This document shows, in pieces, positions 5,650 through 8,016 of a DNA stretch of 8,016 bases (positions are counted from its first letter, which is position 1; each line of letters begins with the position of its first letter). The notes beneath the pieces were generated by a model that was given only the letters and a program-made list of their open reading frames with translations, made no database searches and was not told where the DNA came from. A program made the translations under genes and the position numbers. Source of the DNA: JAICYJ01 sp036263035 (GTDB lineage: Bacteria > Actinomycetota > Thermoleophilia > Gaiellales > JAICJC01); NCBI GenBank assembly GCA_036263035.1, contig DATAHR010000190.1, positions 1 through 8,016 of the forward strand, read 5' to 3'.

Positions 5650-6536
5650 GGATCACGCAGAACATGCTCTCGCGCAACCTGCTGAGCGACCTGCAGGGCG
5701 ACATGGACCGGCTGTCGGCGACGCAGCAGAAGCTGAGCTCCGGCAAGGAGCTGACGCAGCCGTCCGACGACCCGTTCGGCACGAGCCGTGCCCTCCAGTA
5801 CCGGGCCGACCTGGCACAGAACCAGCAGTACCAGCGAAACGTCGACGAGGCGAACTCGTGGCAGGCCGTCACCGACACGGCGCTGGGCAAGATCAGCGAC
5901 AGCGTGCTGCGGGTGCGCGACCTGGTCGTCCAGGGCGCGAGCGACACCTCCGGCGTCACGGCGCGTGCCGACATCGCCGCGGAGATCACTCAGCTGATCG
6001 ACTCGATCAAGGCCGAGGGAAACACGCAGTACGCGGGCCGCTACGTCTTCGCCGGCTCCGCGACGACCTCGCAGCCCTACCAGATGGGCGCAAGCGACAC
6101 CTACTCCGGCAACGCCGAGGTGATGAAGCGCGAGATCGGCCCGAACGTCAGGATCGACCTCAACCAGACCGGGATCGCCGTGCTGGGCGACACGAAAAGC
6201 GGGCTGCTGAAGACGCTGCGCACGATCGTCACGGACCTGCAGACGAATAACGGCGCCGCCCTTCAGAATACGGACCTGCAGGCGATAGACACGGCCGTGG
6301 ACACCATCAGCAACGCCCAGGCCGTGAACGGCGCCAGCCAGAATCGCCTGCAGACCGCGGGCACCCGCCTGCAGGAGCTGGAGCAGACGGCGACCCAGCT
6401 GCTGTCCAACGTCGAGGATGCCGACATGGCCAAGACGATGGTCGACTTCTCGACCCAGCAGGCGGTGTACCAGTCCGCGCTCCGCGCCGGAGCGCAGATC
6501 ATCCAGCCGTCCCTGATGGACTTCCTCTCACGTTAG
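5646..6536 (+). CDS. flgL: Flagellar hook-associated protein 3, FlgL
   Basis: 296 residues, a flagellin-like helical protein. The start MRITQNMLSRNLLSDLQGDM (1-20) with LSSGKELTQPSDDPFGTSRA (30-49) is the classic FlgL N-terminus. RDLVVQGASDTSG (91-103) and AEGNTQYAGRYVFAGSATTS (123-142) are conserved core elements. The C-terminal D0/D1 helix is NRLQTAGTRLQELEQTATQL (233-252), SNVEDADMAKTMVDFSTQQA (254-273), then VYQSALRAGAQIIQPSLMDFL. FlgL forms the second junction ring, between FlgK and the filament. The GTG start lies in a GTGA overlap with the flgK stop and is preceded by GGGAAGG about seven bases upstream. The middle domain is small, giving a length close to Bacillus FlgL. Its TAG stop merges with the Shine-Dalgarno of fliW (TAGGAG). 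Confidence 0.95.
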   Translation: MRITQNMLSRNLLSDLQGDMDRLSATQQKLSSGKELTQPSDDPFGTSRALQYRADLAQNQQYQRNVDEANSWQAVTDTALGKISDSVLRVRDLVVQGASDTSGVTARADIAAEITQLIDSIKAEGNTQYAGRYVFAGSATTSQPYQMGASDTYSGNAEVMKREIGPNVRIDLNQTGIAVLGDTKSGLLKTLRTIVTDLQTNNGAALQNTDLQAIDTAVDTISNAQAVNGASQNRLQTAGTRLQELEQTATQLLSNVEDADMAKTMVDFSTQQAVYQSALRAGAQIIQPSLMDFLSR

Positions 6537-6546
6537 GAGCCCCCAC

Positions 6547-7026
6547 GTGCAGATCGAAAGCACCCGCTTTGGCAGCATCGAGATCCGCGAGGACGCGGTC
6601 ATCACCTTCCCCGACGGGCTGATCGGCCTGCCCCAGACGCGGTGGGCCCTGCTCGCGCAGAGCGAGTCCGCGGCGTTCTACTGGCTGCACTCGGTCGACG
6701 ATCCGGGCATCGCCCTGCCGGTCACCAACCCGTGGCTGTTCTTCTCCGACTACGAGGTGAGCGTGCCCGACGAGGACGCCGGCCTGCTCAACCTGGTCAG
6801 CGCCGACCAGGCGGACATCTTCTGCGTCGTGCGCGCCTCCGACCGGATCGAGGAGTTCACGATCAACCTGCGCGCCCCGCTGGTCGTGCATGCGGCCGAC
6901 CGCCGCGGCCGCCAGGTGATCAACGAGCGCGATTGCGACGTGCGCCAGCCGCTGTTCGCGCATGTCACGCTCGCCGACATCCGTCCCAGCCAGCCGGCCG
7001 CACCCGTCGCGGCCACGGGGATCTAG
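6547..7026 (+). CDS. fliW: Flagellar assembly factor FliW (CsrA antagonist)
   Basis: 159 residues with typical FliW features: RFGSIEIREDAVITFPDGLI (7-26) then GLPQTRWALL, PGIALPVTNPWLFFSDYEV (53-71), and a C-terminal half with ADIFCVVRASDRIEEFTINL (89-108) and RAPLVVHAADRRGRQVI (109-125). In Bacillus and Campylobacter, FliW binds either flagellin or CsrA. When unassembled flagellin accumulates it occupies FliW, freeing CsrA to repress flagellin translation; when flagellin is exported, FliW binds CsrA non-competitively and relieves repression. The immediate downstream csrA and flagellin genes fit this loop exactly. GTG start at 6547 with GGAG at 6536-6539, seven bases upstream, overlapping the flgL stop. 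The C-terminal tail after about residue 147 is Pro/Ala rich. Only two bases separate it from csrA. Confidence 0.94.
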   Translation: MQIESTRFGSIEIREDAVITFPDGLIGLPQTRWALLAQSESAAFYWLHSVDDPGIALPVTNPWLFFSDYEVSVPDEDAGLLNLVSADQADIFCVVRASDRIEEFTINLRAPLVVHAADRRGRQVINERDCDVRQPLFAHVTLADIRPSQPAAPVAATGI

Positions 7027-7028
7027 CC

Positions 7029-7259
7029 GTGCTGGTGATCACACGCCGGCCCGGGGAGCGGATCTGCCTGGGTGAGGACATCACCATCACCGTGCTCGAG
7101 GTGTCGGGATCGACGGTGCGGATCGGGATCGACGCGCCCAGCGAGGTGCCCATCTACCGCCACGAGATCTGGCTCGCGGTCAAGGCCGAGAACGAGGCCG
7201 CCGCGAACGCCGACATCACGCAGCTCCCATCACCATCACCTTCAACCACTCCGTCCTGA
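7029..7259 (+). CDS. csrA: Carbon storage/flagellin translation regulator CsrA
   Basis: 76 residues. MLVITRRPGERICLGEDITI (1-20) and SGSTVRIGIDAPSEVPIYRH (26-45) align without gaps to E. coli CsrA. R44, a key RNA-contacting residue, is conserved; position 4 is Ile instead of Leu and position 42 Ile instead of Val, both conservative. CsrA dimers bind GGA in hairpin loops of mRNAs and usually block ribosome access. The target here is very likely the flagellin leader directly downstream. The C-terminal helix (EIWLAVKAENEAAANAD, 46-62) is followed by an unusual low-complexity tail, QLPSPSPSTTPS. The GTG start at 7029 is chosen because it gives the invariant MLV(I/L)TRR opening; GGGGAT at 7017-7022 is the probable Shine-Dalgarno. 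The coding sequence ends 29 bases before flagellin, with a G-free stretch near its end. Confidence 0.94.
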   Translation: MLVITRRPGERICLGEDITITVLEVSGSTVRIGIDAPSEVPIYRHEIWLAVKAENEAAANADITQLPSPSPSTTPS

Positions 7260-7264
7260 TCCAC

Positions 7265-7287
7265 GTGTAAGACAGGGAGGTCTACAC
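7265..7287 (+). promoter_or_regulatory. CsrA-binding hairpin over the flagellin ribosome-binding site
   Basis: GTGT (7265-7268) pairs with ACAC (7284-7287) and AGAC (7270-7273) pairs with GTCT (7280-7283), with A7269 bulged, giving eight base pairs around the hexaloop AGGGAG (7274-7279). The loop is ANGGAN closed by C-G and A-U, matching every position of the structural CsrA/RsmE element (A/U)CANGGANG(U/A). Positions 7270-7281 match 10 of 12 bases of the SELEX consensus RUACARGGAUGU. GGGAGGT within it is also the flagellin Shine-Dalgarno, and the stem ends one base before the ATG. CsrA binding should therefore block translation initiation. Confidence 0.85.
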
Positions 7288-7288
7288 C

Positions 7289-8016
7289 ATGTCCCTTCGC
7301 ATCCAGAACAACGTCGAGGCGTTCAACGCCCACCGCCAGCTGACCGCCACGTCCGACAAGCTGGCGCGGTCCATGGAGAAGCTGTCCTCCGGCTACCGGA
7401 TCAACCGGGCGGCGGACGATTCGGCCGGCCTTGCCATCAGCGTCAAGCTGGAGGCCCAGATCGGCGGCGTCGACCAGGCACAGCGAAACGCGCAGGACGC
7501 CATCTCGCTGGTGCAGACGGCCGAGGGCTCGATGGCCGAGGTGCACTCGATGCTGCAGCGCGTCCGCGACCTGGCCGTGCAGTTCAACAACGGCACGCTG
7601 TCGACGGCCGACAAGGCGTCGATCACGGCCGAGGTCGCCCAGCTCTGCGCGGAGATCGCGACCATCGGGGCGAACACCACGTTCAACGGCATCGCCCTGC
7701 TCACCGGCACCTCGACGATCACCTTCCAGGTGGGCGCCGAGGACGGCGAGACGCTGGCGGTCAGCGGCATCCAGCTGTTCGGCTCCGGCTCGAGCTACAA
7801 GGTCGACTCGAACATCTTCAACTTCAGCGGCACCGTCACGCTGGCGTCGATCGACGCGGCCATCCAGGGCGTATCGGACGCGCGGTCGACCTTCGGCTCG
7901 GTGCAGAACCGCATCGAGCACTCGCTGAACAACCTGGCCAGCTATCAGGAGAACCTGCAGGCGTCCGAGAGCCGCATCAAGGACGTCGACATGGCCTCGG
8001 AGATGGTCAACTTCAC
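7289..8016 (+). CDS. Flagellin, filament subunit (partial, first 242 residues)
   Basis: The main filament protein, commonly named fliC or hag. The start MSLRIQNNVEAFNAHRQLTA (1-20), then KLSSGYRINRAADDSAGLAI (31-50) is the canonical N-terminal D0/D1 region. LQRVRDLAVQFNNGT (89-103) includes the segment corresponding to the Salmonella 90-97 TLR5-contact motif, with Asp for Glu. TTFNGIALLTG (130-140) and FQVGAEDGETLAVSG (146-160) form the beta-hairpin region, followed almost at once by the C-terminal D1 helix ARSTFGSVQNRIEHSLNNLA (198-217) and ASESRIKDVDMASEMVNF (225-242). The hypervariable D2/D3 domains are absent; by comparison with minimal flagellins the full protein should be about 270-280 residues. 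The gene is cut by the right edge. C120 is unusual because flagellins generally lack cysteine. ATG start with AGGGAGGT at 7274-7281, eight bases upstream, sequestered in the CsrA hairpin. Confidence 0.96.
   Translation, partial: MSLRIQNNVEAFNAHRQLTATSDKLARSMEKLSSGYRINRAADDSAGLAISVKLEAQIGGVDQAQRNAQDAISLVQTAEGSMAEVHSMLQRVRDLAVQFNNGTLSTADKASITAEVAQLCAEIATIGANTTFNGIALLTGTSTITFQVGAEDGETLAVSGIQLFGSGSSYKVDSNIFNFSGTVTLASIDAAIQGVSDARSTFGSVQNRIEHSLNNLASYQENLQASESRIKDVDMASEMVNF

Noticed and set aside
7190..7216. Sigma-28-like promoter inside csrA (GAAC, 15 bases, GCCGACAT).
   Set aside because: -35 only two of four and -10 six of eight; GCCGAC is a common codon pair here, so chance is the simplest explanation.
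1..8016. Signs of horizontal transfer, insertion sequences, CRISPR arrays, or tRNA/rRNA genes.
   Set aside because: Base composition is even throughout, all genes belong to normal chromosomal housekeeping or flagellar sets, and no array-like repeats or RNA gene signatures were seen.

Overview
This window is part of a flagellar gene cluster from a GC-rich bacterium. GC at third codon positions is very high, and four of the nine plus-strand genes (flgN, flgL, fliW, csrA) start with GTG. The only non-flagellar gene is an icd-type isocitrate dehydrogenase whose sequence resembles the Thermus enzyme. No P-ring or L-ring genes are present, the FlgJ-like protein has no muramidase domain, and the order flgN-flgK-flgL-fliW-csrA-flagellin matches the Bacillus layout. 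Together these suggest a bacterium without a classical outer-membrane flagellar bushing. A flagellated actinomycete of the Thermoleophilia type, or another high-GC Gram-positive-like lineage, would fit. This placement is inference; no rRNA or other marker lies in the window.

Minus strand, 1-1812 (transcribed right to left): a FliK-like hook-length-control protein (1105-1812), overlapped by a stand-alone FlhB C-terminal-domain protein (849-1118), then the N-terminal 269 residues of an NADP-type isocitrate dehydrogenase (1-808, running off the left edge). A 92-base divergent region (1813-1904) separates these from the plus-strand genes. It holds two inverted repeats and a sigma-28-like -10 box pointing toward the fliK-like gene.

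Plus strand, 1905-8016: FlgF-like rod protein, a 139-base non-coding gap, FlgG distal rod, FlgJ-like rod-binding protein, FlgN chaperone, FlgK and FlgL hook-filament junction proteins, FliW, CsrA, and flagellin (cut at the right edge). From flgG to csrA every junction is an overlap or a gap of 10 bases or less, so this is one tightly coupled operon. The order roughly follows assembly: rod, rod cap or binding factor, chaperone, junction proteins, filament regulators, filament. flgM, the hook genes, fliD and fliS are not in the window.

The best regulatory signal is in the 29 bases between csrA and flagellin. A hairpin (8 base pairs plus one bulged A) displays an AGGGAG hexaloop closed by C-G and A-U pairs. 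This fits the known CsrA recognition element exactly, and the loop is also the flagellin Shine-Dalgarno. With fliW and csrA immediately upstream, the complete FliW-CsrA-flagellin homeostasis switch can be read from the DNA. Just before the hairpin, the end of csrA contains a 29-base stretch with no G. The second notable region is the flgF-flgG gap, which holds a plausible sigma-28 promoter (TAAAG, exact 15-base spacing, GACGATTA) and several nested inverted repeats. I see no mobile elements, CRISPR arrays, tRNA or rRNA genes, and no clear intrinsic terminator. No wholly new system is evident; the novelty is in the regulatory DNA.
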